Part shown: positions 9,205 through 18,444 of the stretch, piece after piece | Layout of the letters: each line of letters starts with the position of its first letter | Position numbering within the stretch: the first letter of the stretch is position 1 | Assembly: GCF_005938385.1 (NCBI RefSeq) | Contig: NZ_VCRA01000002.1 | Location: forward strand, 310,001 to 374,000 | Direction of reading: 5' to 3' | DNA: 64,000 nt | From: Paenibacillus mesophilus | GTDB taxonomy: Bacteria; Bacillota; Bacilli; Paenibacillales; NBRC-103111 | Made by a program: the position numbers and the translations under genes | Notes under the pieces: model-generated | Seen by the model: only the letters and a program-made list of their open reading frames with translations | The model's database searches: none | Told to the model about the DNA's origin: nothing

Positions 9205-11610
9205 ATGGGGAACACGAGCAATAACAACATGGAACGAACGAAGGAGGCGGGAGGGAACGGAACGGAGCTTCTTGGGTCCGCCGGATATAGCGATCCGGAC
9301 CGGATTGCGGAGCAAAAAATGAGCCGCCGCAGGCTGCTCGCTTCCATAGGAGCGGCAGGAGCGGCAGCGGTCGTATACGGTGCGACGCTTAGCATCGCAA
9401 GCGCCGGAAACAACGAGAGCTCCGTAACCGGGGCCGCATACGGAGACGGCAAGAAAGGGCCCAAACCGCCCAAAGGCGACAAACAGAAGGGCGATTTCGT
9501 CAAAACGACGATCGCCGGCCTGCGCGCCGAGACGGAGCCGGATGAGGAAGTGCTGTACTATGTGACCGATCCCGGACGGGAAGGACATTTTTATTACGAC
9601 GAATCGGACACGGTCTCGGCGGATAATACCGGACTCGTGATCGTGTCCGTCGCCGGAGCCCGGTTCAAGCGGATCGTGGAAGGCGACCGCTACAGCGTCA
9701 AATGGTTCGGGGCGAAAGGCGACGGCATGACCGACGATATGGACATCATCCAATCGGCTATCGACATCGTTTACGGACTCGGCGGGGGAACGGTATTTTT
9801 CCCCAAAGGCACTTATATCGTCTCACCCTTGCTGCAGACGAGGCGCATCGTTCCGAAAAACAACGTCCATCTGCTCGGCGAAGGGCCGAATTCCGTCATT
9901 AAAGTGAAAGACGACGCAGGCGATTATTGGACGATTATCGGCAACTTTCAGACGTGGCCGAAGGTGAGCAACGTCTCGATTCGCGGCTTGCGCTTCGATC
10001 AAAATCCGAGCGGCAATACGACATGCAATATCGATCACCGGAGAACGGACTATTATTGGACCCAGTACTGCATCGGCTTGTTCGACTATGAGAACATCGT
10101 TATAGAAAATTGCACATTCGACCCGATATGCGGCTGGAACACGGTCGTGCTAAACAATGCGCAGTCCAAGAACGCTACGGTGAACAACTGCACGTTCCAT
10201 TTCGTTCACGCAAGAGGGTTCGACGGGTACGACAATTCGGCGGTCTACATGAACGGTTCCAACCATACGGTCACGAACTGCCGGTTCTATGCGGCTCCGG
10301 GCGAGAAAGCGATGGGGGCGATCGAGACGCACACCGGGAAGAGCGTCATCGCGAACAACGTGTCGGACGGCTACGTGACGGGGGTACATATCCAGTCGAG
10401 CGAGACGAGCGGCGAGCATGCGGATATGACGGTTTCGAACAATACGTTCACCAATGCCGTCCATGCGATCCAGTTCTGGCCTTACAAGCAGCATTCGCTC
10501 AAAAATGTGACGGTGTCCGGCAATACGATCCATTTGGCGAACGCCAGGGCGCAGCGGACCATGATGGTCGGCATCGGTGCCTACCCCGGCTTTTTGCCGC
10601 CGGACCATACGGGCTCGTTCGAGAACATTACGATCGTCGGCAATACCATCTTGTGCGAGGAAGAATTTACGAAACGGACCAATTTGCTCGAAGGCTTCTG
10701 CTACGGCATCGGCTTCGTCCGCGATACGAGCGTGAGAAACGTCGTCATCAGCAGCAACATCATCAAAAATGCGCCGCTCACGGCTATTCATATCGGGAAT
10801 ACGAGCAAAGTCGGCACCATGTCCAACCTGCACATAACCGGCAATCTGATCGTAAACGCGGGACATTATCCGGCCGGGAACGAAACGTACAAATCGGCGA
10901 TATTGCTCCGTTCGACGGTTATCGGGGCGAAAATATCAGGCAATACGATCAACGAAACGTACGATACGGCGCTGGGACTGTACTCGATACGGCTGAATGC
11001 AGCCGACGGGACGTTCACCGATGCGGAGGTGACCGATAATCTCATTACATCCAAGCAGGGAGGGCTATGGCTCGATCTGAACAGCGTTGTCAAAACGGAT
11101 TTGGCCGATAAGCATTTGAAATTCACGGACAAATATTTCGACGATCCGCTTCTGGAAGCGGGTACGACATACCAGCCGGGTACGGTTGTGCTTGCAGTAG
11201 GGACTTCGGTAGTACCGGGCAAATCGCCGGCAGGATACCGCATACTGAACGGTGGCACGTTCGGCACGCTTGCGGGCGTAACGGCAACCGGGGCGGCAGG
11301 CACATATAAAGTTACGGTGAACGACGTCTCGAAGCTAAAGGTCGGGCAATGGATCCGGATCGACAGCGGGAATCAAACTCGCAGAATTAACCGGATAGCC
11401 GGGAACGAGCTGCGGGTCAACGCGCCGTTGTCCGCCGCTGTGACGAGTCCGAGCGCCGTGTCGTACTCGCCACCGGTCTACCAGTCATTCGGTCATACCG
11501 GGCGGCTGCCGGCCATCGCCAACACGACCGGTTCGTCATTGGAACAGCTGGAAGCGGAGTTGAACAAGCTGAAGCAAACGATGCGCGATTCGGGCATCAT
11601 TTCCAATTAA
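9205..11610 (+). CDS. Tat-exported parallel beta-helix protein, paralog 2
   Basis: An 801-residue paralog of the preceding protein with the same order of parts: Tat signal (SRRRLLASIG near residue 40), a Lys/Gly/Pro-rich linker (DGKKGPKPPKGDKQKGD), tailspike-like module, WFGAKGDGMTDD entry to the beta-helix, a C-terminal beta domain with KLKVGQWIRI, and a terminal helix (LEAELNKLKQTMRDSG). The ATG at 9205 is chosen because GGGAGG lies eight bases upstream; an in-frame TTG at 9190 has no such site. The linker is absent from the other three copies. Likely surface or secreted glycan-active protein. Confidence 0.85.
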   Translation: MGNTSNNNMERTKEAGGNGTELLGSAGYSDPDRIAEQKMSRRRLLASIGAAGAAAVVYGATLSIASAGNNESSVTGAAYGDGKKGPKPPKGDKQKGDFVKTTIAGLRAETEPDEEVLYYVTDPGREGHFYYDESDTVSADNTGLVIVSVAGARFKRIVEGDRYSVKWFGAKGDGMTDDMDIIQSAIDIVYGLGGGTVFFPKGTYIVSPLLQTRRIVPKNNVHLLGEGPNSVIKVKDDAGDYWTIIGNFQTWPKVSNVSIRGLRFDQNPSGNTTCNIDHRRTDYYWTQYCIGLFDYENIVIENCTFDPICGWNTVVLNNAQSKNATVNNCTFHFVHARGFDGYDNSAVYMNGSNHTVTNCRFYAAPGEKAMGAIETHTGKSVIANNVSDGYVTGVHIQSSETSGEHADMTVSNNTFTNAVHAIQFWPYKQHSLKNVTVSGNTIHLANARAQRTMMVGIGAYPGFLPPDHTGSFENITIVGNTILCEEEFTKRTNLLEGFCYGIGFVRDTSVRNVVISSNIIKNAPLTAIHIGNTSKVGTMSNLHITGNLIVNAGHYPAGNETYKSAILLRSTVIGAKISGNTINETYDTALGLYSIRLNAADGTFTDAEVTDNLITSKQGGLWLDLNSVVKTDLADKHLKFTDKYFDDPLLEAGTTYQPGTVVLAVGTSVVPGKSPAGYRILNGGTFGTLAGVTATGAAGTYKVTVNDVSKLKVGQWIRIDSGNQTRRINRIAGNELRVNAPLSAAVTSPSAVSYSPPVYQSFGHTGRLPAIANTTGSSLEQLEAELNKLKQTMRDSGIISN

Positions 11611-11642
11611 GCACGTTATGTTCAAAAGGGGGCGACAAAAAA

Positions 11643-13916
11643 TTGAACATCTCGCACGATAGCCCGAACGGCAATAAGGCGGTGGAAGCGAAAACGCAGG
11701 GGACGGCGATGAGCAGAAGAAAGCTGCTCACCTATATCGGAACGACCGGTGCCGCGGCATTGCTTGCGGGTGCCTCGCTCGGCTTCGTGAACGGCACGGT
11801 GAGCGGGAACAAAAGCAGGCTGGATCAAGTGCTTCAGTCGGGCATCGTCGTATCCGCAACGATCGAGGAGCTCCGGGCAATGGCCGACCCGGACCCGCAG
11901 CATATTTATTATGTGACGGACAGAGGGCAGGAAGGGCAATTCGTCATCGATACCGACGACAAAATAACGAAGGACAATACCGGCACCGTGCTCGTCTCCG
12001 TTTCCGGCGCCAGGTTCAAGCGGCTGATGGATTCGCCTTATCTGAGCGTGAAATGGTTCGGGGCGAAGGGCGACGGTGAGAACGCCGACATGGCGCCGAT
12101 TCAGTCTGCGATCGATGCGGCGTCCGCCCTCGGAGGAGGGACCGTCTTTTTCCCGCGAGGCACGTACATCGTCGCTCCTTCCGGACGAACGTTCATTTCA
12201 TTGCGGGATAACGTCAACCTGCTTGGAGAAGGCACAAGCTCCATCATCAAAATAAAAGATAATGCCGGCGACTACGGCATGCTGTTCAGCGCCAATTCGG
12301 GCCAGCCGCTGAAAAATGTCCGAATCTCGCATCTGCTCATCGACCAGAATCCGAAAGGCAACCAGACGTGCAACATCGACCGGGCCAGAACCGATTCGCA
12401 TTATTGGCAATTCGTCATAGGGCTGTACAATTATGAAAATATCGTGATCGACAACGTCGCCTTCGACCCGACTTGCGGCATCAATACGATAACGCTGAAC
12501 AAGGTGACGGCCAAAAACGCCATGATTACGAACTGCCGGTTCAACTTCGTCATGGCCAAAGGCAACGGAGTGTATGACAATTCGGCGATCTATATTAACG
12601 GACGCAGCCATACGGTGTCGAACTGCCTGTTCTACGCCGCGCCAGACCAAAGGGCGAGAGGGGCGATCGAAACGCATACCGGGACGAGCGTCATTTCCAA
12701 CAACGTCTCCGACGGCTATTATACGGGCATCAACCTGCAATCGAGCGAGACGAGCGGCGATCACAGCGATATGACCGTGACGAACAATACGATATCGAAC
12801 GCCAATCAAGGGATTCAGTTCGGCCCGCGTTTCAAAATTCCGATCCGGAACGTCGTCATCTCGAACAATACGATTCATCTGGTGAACACCGTTCACAACC
12901 GCAATTTGACGACAGGCATCTCGTCGGCGGGAAGCTCGGAGGACGTCGGAGCGTTCGACAACATCACCATTACCGGCAATACGATCGTATTCCAGGAAGA
13001 ATTGACCCTTCGGCCCGCCTTGACTACGTCCGCATATGGAATCGGCCTGTACAAGGAAGCGGACTATTCCAACGTACTCATCAGCAGCAATTTGATCCGA
13101 AACGCCCCTGTCACCGGCATCCGAATCGGAAGCGGCACCAAAACGGGGATATGCACGAACATCCACGTAACCGGCAACATGATCGTGAACGCCGGACATT
13201 ATCCGACTCCGCACGAGCAGTTCCGGGCGGCGATTCATCTGCGTTCCACGATCAACGGAGCGGTCGTTTCGGGCAATTTCATTACGGATACGTACGACCA
13301 ACCACTGGGGATGCAATCGATCCGGGCGGTCGACTCGGACGGCGCTTACACCGGCGTAACGGTCGTAGGCAACTGGGTAACGGCCAAGCAAGGAGGGCTG
13401 TGGCTCAATCTCAGCCCTTCGGTAACCGCGGATTCGCCTTTGGTCAAGACGTTGGCCGCTTACCCCCCTGCAGCCGGAACGTTCAATCAAGGCGAGATCG
13501 TGCTCATTAGCGGCCCGTCTCCGGTCAACGGTCAGACGGCTGTCGGGTACAAGGTTACGACCAGCGGCACGGCAGGTCAATTAAACGGAGTGACGGCGAC
13601 CGGCGAGAGCGGCAAGCCTTATATCATCGTGACCGATTCGACGCAGTTGAAGCCGGAGCAGTGGATCCGGATCCAGACGGGCAATCAGCTCCATCGAATC
13701 GTCCGGGTTTCCGGTAACGAGGTGCGTCTGAACGCCAATTTGACCGCCGATGTATCGGCCCCGAGTCCGATCGCTTTCGCCGCGCCCGCATTTACTCCGT
13801 TTGCTTACGGAGGCAAGCCGTCGAGCGATGCCGAAGCAAGCCAAGCGAGCTATACCCGGCTTGAGCAGGAAATTTCTTTGCTTAAGGAGGTTTTGAGAAA
13901 CAACGGTCTGCTGTAG
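11643..13916 (+). CDS. Tat-exported parallel beta-helix protein, paralog 3
   Basis: A 757-residue paralog with Tat signal SRRKLLTYIG near residue 25, tailspike-like module, WFGAKGDGENAD, beta-helix and the C-terminal LKPEQWIRI domain plus terminal helix (LEQEISLLKEVLRNNG). The start is a TTG preceded by AAAAGGGGG; an ATG at 11709 just before the RR motif is a less likely alternative because the paralogs have a longer n-region. It follows paralog 2 by only 32 bases with no promoter of its own, so the two are probably co-transcribed. It is closest in sequence to paralog 4 at 21.3 kb (shared FDPTCGINTITLN and YYTGIN motifs). Confidence 0.85.
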   Translation: MNISHDSPNGNKAVEAKTQGTAMSRRKLLTYIGTTGAAALLAGASLGFVNGTVSGNKSRLDQVLQSGIVVSATIEELRAMADPDPQHIYYVTDRGQEGQFVIDTDDKITKDNTGTVLVSVSGARFKRLMDSPYLSVKWFGAKGDGENADMAPIQSAIDAASALGGGTVFFPRGTYIVAPSGRTFISLRDNVNLLGEGTSSIIKIKDNAGDYGMLFSANSGQPLKNVRISHLLIDQNPKGNQTCNIDRARTDSHYWQFVIGLYNYENIVIDNVAFDPTCGINTITLNKVTAKNAMITNCRFNFVMAKGNGVYDNSAIYINGRSHTVSNCLFYAAPDQRARGAIETHTGTSVISNNVSDGYYTGINLQSSETSGDHSDMTVTNNTISNANQGIQFGPRFKIPIRNVVISNNTIHLVNTVHNRNLTTGISSAGSSEDVGAFDNITITGNTIVFQEELTLRPALTTSAYGIGLYKEADYSNVLISSNLIRNAPVTGIRIGSGTKTGICTNIHVTGNMIVNAGHYPTPHEQFRAAIHLRSTINGAVVSGNFITDTYDQPLGMQSIRAVDSDGAYTGVTVVGNWVTAKQGGLWLNLSPSVTADSPLVKTLAAYPPAAGTFNQGEIVLISGPSPVNGQTAVGYKVTTSGTAGQLNGVTATGESGKPYIIVTDSTQLKPEQWIRIQTGNQLHRIVRVSGNEVRLNANLTADVSAPSPIAFAAPAFTPFAYGGKPSSDAEASQASYTRLEQEISLLKEVLRNNGLL

Positions 13917-14003
13917 TCGAAGACGGCATTTTCTATACACGCGAACATGTGTGTGCTATATTCAATGTATACGCTATTATTTGCTCTGTATGGAGGGACC
14001 GGG

Positions 14004-14597
14004 ATGCCGATGCTCGTGAACGATAATCGAAAGTCATATCCGGATGTTTACAAATTGAAGGCCGGAGCGGCGGAAATCGTAACTATGCCCGCGCTGCAAT
14101 TCATCTCGCAGGAAATGTACGGCAAACTGGGAGTAAGCGGACGACCCGAAGAGGGAGAATGGATCGTATGGAAAATCGTGAATCAGTTGAAGCGGTTGAC
14201 GAAGAACATCCATCAATATAAATTTAAGCTGATGCCTCATGAGATCGTCTGGCATCGCCAGCACGACGACGAACATTGGTCTTATTCGATCATGATGCAA
14301 GTACCCGATTTGATTACGTTCGAGCTTTACGAGCAAGCACGCGCTTCCGTCTGTGCGCGCTACAAGGAGCAGGAAGTGCCCGAGACCCGTTTTGTCGGCA
14401 TGGAGCAGGGGTTATGCGCACAGAAGCTCCATGTGGGGCCTTATCGGGAAACGTGGCGGACATTGCGCGAAATTGAGGCTCATGTGGAGGAACGGGGTTA
14501 TCGCATCACCGGAGATCGCCGGGAGGTTTATTTAAATCAGCCGGGGTGCAATCCGACTGAGAAGTGGCAAACGATCGTAAGAGTTCCGATCGGTTAG
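14004..14597 (+). CDS. GyrI-like small-molecule-binding domain protein
   Basis: A 197-residue soluble protein resembling the GyrI/AraC effector-binding fold, with the typical HVGPYRETWRTL segment and the closing pattern YLNQPGCNPTEKWQTIVRVPI. Such domains bind small cationic or hydrophobic ligands. It has no DNA-binding domain, so it is a stand-alone version. The ATG at 14004 has GGAGGG upstream. A strong terminator follows. It is unrelated to the beta-helix genes before it. Confidence 0.75.
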   Translation: MPMLVNDNRKSYPDVYKLKAGAAEIVTMPALQFISQEMYGKLGVSGRPEEGEWIVWKIVNQLKRLTKNIHQYKFKLMPHEIVWHRQHDDEHWSYSIMMQVPDLITFELYEQARASVCARYKEQEVPETRFVGMEQGLCAQKLHVGPYRETWRTLREIEAHVEERGYRITGDRREVYLNQPGCNPTEKWQTIVRVPIG

Positions 14598-14618
14598 AGG
14601 GAGTACGTGAGATGGATG

Positions 14619-14657
14619 CAAGCAGGTCGTCGATTCGGCGGCCTGCTTGTTTTTTTT
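14619..14657 (+). terminator. rho-independent terminator
   Basis: CAAGCAGG (14619-14626) pairs with CCTGCTTG (14642-14649), followed by a run of eight or more T. It ends the GyrI-like gene just before the MerR-type promoter. Confidence 0.9.
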
Positions 14658-14660
14658 CGC

Positions 14661-14691
14661 TTGACTCTGGAGCCGCTCCAAAGTGTAGAGT
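14661..14691 (+). promoter_or_regulatory. MerR-type promoter with 19-bp spacer and operator
   Basis: TTGACT at 14661-14666 and TAGAGT at 14686-14691 are separated by 19 bases, the over-long spacer typical of MerR-activated promoters. The spacer holds a dyad, TGGAGC-C-GCTCCA, that extends outward to ACTC/AAGT. This is a likely autoregulatory operator for the MerR-CheY gene that starts 36 bases downstream. Confidence 0.8.
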
Positions 14692-14727
14692 GTATGTATG
14701 TCAGATTTACGTACTCAGGAGGTACAA

Positions 14728-15627
14728 ATGTACACGATCGGTGAACTATCGAAAATTGTCAAACTATCGGCCGATGCCTTGCGCTACTACGACGAGATTG
14801 GTCTTCTCAAGCCTCACCGTATCGATGAGGCTAGCAGGTATCGGTACTACAGTGCGGATCAGATAGGCCAGATTATCGCGATCATGGAATGGAGGCAATA
14901 TGGCTATACCCTGGAGGAGATCAAGGAGCTTCTGCTTTGTACGGACGATACACAGCTTGAACAAATGATCCGATCCCGGATCGAGCAACTTTCAAACGAT
15001 CAGGCACAAACCGCGCGATCCATCGAACAGCTTCATCAAAAACTGCGGAGATTGAATAGGGGGACGAGTATGGAGGAGAAAACGGTTCTGATCATTGACG
15101 ATGCGCCGTTTATGCGCAAAGTACTGAAAGAGATTTTGGAGAAACAAGGATATGTTGCTGCCGGAGAAGCGGCCAATGGTGAATCGGGCGTTGCGCTGTA
15201 TGCCGAGTTGAAGCCTGATCTCGTCATTGTGGATATCGGCCTTCCGGATATGGACGGAATCGAAGTTGTCCGAAAAATAAAGGAGTTGGACATCGGTGCG
15301 AAAATTGTCATGTGTTCTGCGAGAGGCCAAATTCGTACGATTTTGTCTAGTTTACAAGCAGGAGCGAGTCATTTTGTTGTCAAACCCTTTCATCAACAAT
15401 CATTGCTGGAAGCGTTGGAATATACCCGGAAACACGATCAAGAGTACGATGCCGATACACTTCATGCTCTGAATAGCGATGAGCGGTTGTGTGTCTTAGA
15501 ACGCAAAGTTACTCCTGAAACGGTCCATGCTTTGCTCACTCTTTGCAACCTGCGTCGGATTACCGCGGAAAGCCCGGAGTATTTGCAGTTTTGGAGCAAT
15601 ATCGGTTTCAAGGAGGAAGCGGTGTAG
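14728..15627 (+). CDS. MerR-family HTH fused to a CheY-like receiver
   Basis: A 299-residue fusion. Residues 1-70 form a MerR winged helix (YTIGELSKIVKLSADALRYYDEIG), 75-110 the usual MerR dimerisation coiled coil, and 118-235 a full receiver with IIDDA, phospho-acceptor Asp169 (VIVDIGLPDMDG), CSARG and Lys219. The rest (about 240-299) is an unassigned helical tail. Normally the MerR coiled coil leads to an effector domain, so here phosphorylation may replace ligand binding. AGGAGGT lies before the ATG at 14728. An internal ATG at 15070 (residue 115) has AGGGGGA five bases upstream and could yield the receiver alone. It looks less GC-rich than its neighbours, which may indicate transfer. Confidence 0.85.
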   Translation: MYTIGELSKIVKLSADALRYYDEIGLLKPHRIDEASRYRYYSADQIGQIIAIMEWRQYGYTLEEIKELLLCTDDTQLEQMIRSRIEQLSNDQAQTARSIEQLHQKLRRLNRGTSMEEKTVLIIDDAPFMRKVLKEILEKQGYVAAGEAANGESGVALYAELKPDLVIVDIGLPDMDGIEVVRKIKELDIGAKIVMCSARGQIRTILSSLQAGASHFVVKPFHQQSLLEALEYTRKHDQEYDADTLHALNSDERLCVLERKVTPETVHALLTLCNLRRITAESPEYLQFWSNIGFKEEAV

Positions 15628-15852
15628 TCAGGCGGGATCGGCCTTCCGATTGATTCAACGATTAAAGGAAAAAATCGACCTTATTCATGTCATTTTGGAT
15701 CCTGTCCAGTAAATAGAGGAAAAATTTTCATTTTATTATATAAGGACGAAATAACGAACTCCAATTTCCGCGAGCTTTTCCGCTTTTCTTCTGTAGGAAT
15801 AAGCGATTGGACATGAGATTTTGGAGTAGAAGACATTTCGCAAAAGCTCCGA

Positions 15853-15972
15853 GAGGGAATGGGTATTGAAGCGGAAAGTTTACGGGCCGCCTTTGAAGTC
15901 GTGTTGTTACCGCCAAGTCTAATCAAGACAACACGACTTCAACAGCGGTTGGAGCTCAATACCCATTCCCTC
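15853..15972. repeat. nested-hairpin intergenic repeat, copy 1
   Basis: An outer 17-bp perfect stem (15853-15869 with 15956-15972) encloses an inner 15-bp perfect stem (15893-15907 with 15928-15942) that carries the core TCGTGTTGT / ACAACACGA and a 20-base loop starting TACCGC. A further weak palindrome (GAGCTTTT / AAAAGCTC) flanks it on the left. Related copies lie at 44.0 and 49.1 kb. Together with the terminator just downstream it fills much of the 505-base stretch 15628-16132, in which no gene is seen. Confidence 0.75.
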
Positions 15973-16007
15973 CCAACGCGCTGACGTATGGGTTTACACA
16001 CCAATAG

Positions 16008-16036
16008 ACCGTCCGGGAACCGGACGGTTTATTTTA
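16008..16036 (+). terminator. terminator following nested-hairpin repeat copy 1
   Basis: ACCGTCCGG (16008-16016) pairs with CCGGACGGT (16020-16028), followed by a T-rich tract. The bases between the repeat and this hairpin (AACGCGC, ACGTATGGGTTT, CACACCAA) are also conserved at the 44-kb copy, so hairpin and repeat travel together. Confidence 0.75.
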
Positions 16037-16132
16037 TCCGGAGACTGCAAAGAAAGCTCTGGACGAACGGTCTTTCGTGGTGACGAGGCACAGTGCAGCA
16101 TATTCACGACCCGAAAGGTTTCGTCTTTTATT

Positions 16133-16759
16133 TCATCGAAATCGAACGGTAAAAGAATGCTTCGTCAACGCCCGGAAAATAAAGCCTTGCCGTCTCAGCC
16201 CTTTGATTACAGCCGGCAAGCATCGGGGCGTATTCGGATTGAAATCGTGGAAAAGCACGATGATGTTATGTTTGTTTTTACTGCCTCGCAGCACGTTGCG
16301 AATCATAGCTTCCGTAGTGGGACGGGGGAGCTTGGAGTCACCGGACTCGACATTCCAATCGAAATATCGGTATCCTCGTCTCGTCATTACTTGGGTAACC
16401 TTGATCATCCGCGCACTATTCCCATACTCCGGATTCACCGCATTTGGGGAGCCCCCGGGAAATCGAAATATTTTCGGTTTTACATGGACGTATCGCTCCA
16501 ACAGGGACTCCAACTTATGGAAATCCTTTACAAACGCCGGTATGGAGCTGTAAATGTCCCGATAATTGTGAGAAAACGTATGGTTGCCAATGGCATGACC
16601 TTCCCGCACCATTCTTTTATACATCCGTATTCCTTTAAAGGTACGATCGCCGAGGACAAAGAAGGTTGCCTTCACCCGGTGATCCCGCAACTGATCCAGG
16701 ATTGCATTCGTATAACGCGCCGGGCCATCGTCAAAAGTCAGATAAGCTACTTTGATAAT
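16133..16759 (-). CDS. NodB-type polysaccharide deacetylase with a predicted ATT start
   Basis: A CE4 deacetylase of about 208 residues that should remove N-acetyl groups from a GlcNAc polymer. All five family motifs are present: TFDDGP, NHTFSH (zinc His pair), RFPGG, FDWNVES and LFHD. The first motif lies upstream of every ATG, GTG or TTG in the frame. A TAG closes the frame just before GAG GAC CGG ATT, and AGGAGG sits five bases before that ATT at 16759, so ATT is the best start. It overlaps the last codons of the upstream glycosyltransferase by 13 bases, implying translational coupling. No signal peptide is present, so it acts in the cytoplasm, plausibly of the mother cell. A one-base error turning ATG into ATT is the alternative. 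Confidence 0.75.
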   Translation of the reverse strand: MIKVAYLTFDDGPARYTNAILDQLRDHRVKATFFVLGDRTFKGIRMYKRMVREGHAIGNHTFSHNYRDIYSSIPAFVKDFHKLESLLERYVHVKPKIFRFPGGSPNAVNPEYGNSARMIKVTQVMTRRGYRYFDWNVESGDSKLPRPTTEAMIRNVLRGSKNKHNIIVLFHDFNPNTPRCLPAVIKGLRRQGFIFRALTKHSFTVRFR

Positions 16760-17727
16760 CCGGTCCTCCTAAGAATCGATAGCATGCGTTTTGCCCGATT
16801 CGTGTAATTATGTTTATCAACCGTGCGTCTCCCCTGCCTACGGATTCGTTCTCGAGCGGAAGGATGTTTCAGATAATGACGAACTAGCCGCACCGTATCG
16901 GCAGCCGAGGCAGACGCTGCAAAATCGCGTCCGGGTTTGCCAACCCGTCTGACCCCCGGTGTGTCGACAGTAAGAAGGAACCCGCCAGATCCTAATATTT
17001 CATAGGTTCGTTGGGTTACCATATCTCTATAATTTTGCAAGCCTAGCATGATATCGGAGGAACTATAAACTTGATTCGCGTTGAGGTAGGGCAACTTACC
17101 GTGTATCCAACCCCGCGGAATGGTTCTCCCCAAAACAGACTTCATCTTCTCCCAATCCGCCCCATAGAAATCTACCCGAATTCCCGCGTGCAGGAGCGGA
17201 CGTACAAGCAGATTCAATGCCTTTCGTCGAAAATGCTTCGGATACCTGCTCAACACTTGAGGATAGGCATTCGCAACGACGGCAATCTTGTGTCTATACG
17301 TTTTCGTCGGCCTTACCCTGCGATGAATGCCCGGATCAAAACCAAAGTCGAGATGGGCTGTGCGGATGCCGAGCTTCCGGTAATACGCTGCGGTCCGGGC
17401 GGAAATGGTAAATACAAAATCCGGTTTCATTCTACGGATCAGCGGAAGTGTAAATTCTTTGGTGAAATTGGGATCCTCCGTTGACCAATAAATCAACGGA
17501 ATACCCGAAATGCTGGCATATTTACGCATCCAGCGCTGCTTTTCCTTCGTATGCTCGGGGCCCCAGCCTACGGTTATCAGTAGTTGCGGCTTAAAGGAGG
17601 AAATCAATGTAGCTATTTTTTGCTTGGTCAAAGGACCTGAAATTTTGACGTTGTGACCCAAAGCACGCAATCCGTCAGGCAGCCCCCTTGACCAGATAGG
17701 CCCGCTTTCCAAAAAGAGAATTTTCAT
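16747..17727 (-). CDS. CgeB-like glycosyltransferase (copy A)
   Basis: A 326-residue GT-B type glycosyltransferase of the CgeB/YkvP spore-maturation group. Visible features are the N-terminal ILFLESGPIWSRGLPDGLR, the TEDPNFTKEF segment and the C-terminal donor site region QRTYEILGSGGFLLT followed by GKPGRDF. AAGGGGAG lies six bases before the ATG. It is the upstream partner of the overlapping deacetylase gene, and a paralogous pair lies at 18.4-20.1 kb in the same order. CgeB of B. subtilis is a mother-cell protein that decorates the spore surface with sugar; a similar role is inferred here. Confidence 0.8.
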   Translation of the reverse strand: MKILFLESGPIWSRGLPDGLRALGHNVKISGPLTKQKIATLISSFKPQLLITVGWGPEHTKEKQRWMRKYASISGIPLIYWSTEDPNFTKEFTLPLIRRMKPDFVFTISARTAAYYRKLGIRTAHLDFGFDPGIHRRVRPTKTYRHKIAVVANAYPQVLSRYPKHFRRKALNLLVRPLLHAGIRVDFYGADWEKMKSVLGRTIPRGWIHGKLPYLNANQVYSSSDIMLGLQNYRDMVTQRTYEILGSGGFLLTVDTPGVRRVGKPGRDFAASASAADTVRLVRHYLKHPSARERIRRQGRRTVDKHNYTNRAKRMLSILRRTGLSK

Positions 17728-17808
17728 CGTAACTCCCCTTCGCAGGCCGCCGCACAGTCAGGCTATCCCGCTCTCGGAATATAATGCGTGTGAATGGAGG
17801 AGATCAGT

Positions 17809-18444
17809 TTGGATGACAGTGACGCTATTTACCGTATAACGAATAATAAGCGGAGTATCGCGCTCACATTCGATATCGGATGGGGAAAAAAGGTACCGGG
17901 ACCCGTGCTGCGGGTGCTGCGGCAAAAAAACGTAAATAGGGCCACTTTTTTTTTGTCGGCCACTTGGGTGGCTAAATATCCCGGATTAGCACGCAGAATC
18001 CATTCCGCAGGTTATGAAATCGGCTCGCACGGTTATCTGCACGAAGACTTTACCAAACACAGCGATCATTGGATACGGGCCCAAGTAAAAAAAGCGGAAC
18101 GGATCATACGAAACGTAACAGGAGTTCGGACCCGATTGATTCGGACACCTAACGGCAGTATCAATGGTAAGGTTGTAAAAAAACTGAGAACACTAGGCTA
18201 TCGGAAGATCCATTGGAGCGTAGATTCACTGGACTGGACCAATCCAGGGAATGATGCCATCGTCAAGCGGGTGCTCTCCAGGACTAGATCCGGGGACATC
18301 ATTCTTATGCATGCAAGTGATTCTGCAACTCAAACGGCGAAGGCCCTTCCGAAAATGATTGACGGATTGAGAGCCAAAGGATTTCGGTTCGTCACGGTTT
18401 CCGAACTAATAAACGGGCGATCAGGTTCATCCCGCGTTCCCTGA
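17809..18444 (+). CDS. PdaB-like polysaccharide deacetylase
   Basis: A CE4 protein of 211 residues with TFDIGWG as motif 1 (the PdaB-type variant), SHGYLHED for the zinc His pair, RTPNGS, WSVDSLDW and LMHASD. The TTG at 17809 is preferred: GGAGGAGAT lies just upstream and its N-terminus aligns with that of the deacetylase at 18.4 kb. An ATG at 17794 has no such site and would lie at the 5' end of a transcript from the TATAAT at 17780. There is no signal peptide. Its 3' end overlaps the convergent deacetylase gene by 18 bases. It is transcribed divergently from the glycosyltransferase pair A. Confidence 0.8.
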   Translation: MDDSDAIYRITNNKRSIALTFDIGWGKKVPGPVLRVLRQKNVNRATFFLSATWVAKYPGLARRIHSAGYEIGSHGYLHEDFTKHSDHWIRAQVKKAERIIRNVTGVRTRLIRTPNGSINGKVVKKLRTLGYRKIHWSVDSLDWTNPGNDAIVKRVLSRTRSGDIILMHASDSATQTAKALPKMIDGLRAKGFRFVTVSELINGRSGSSRVP

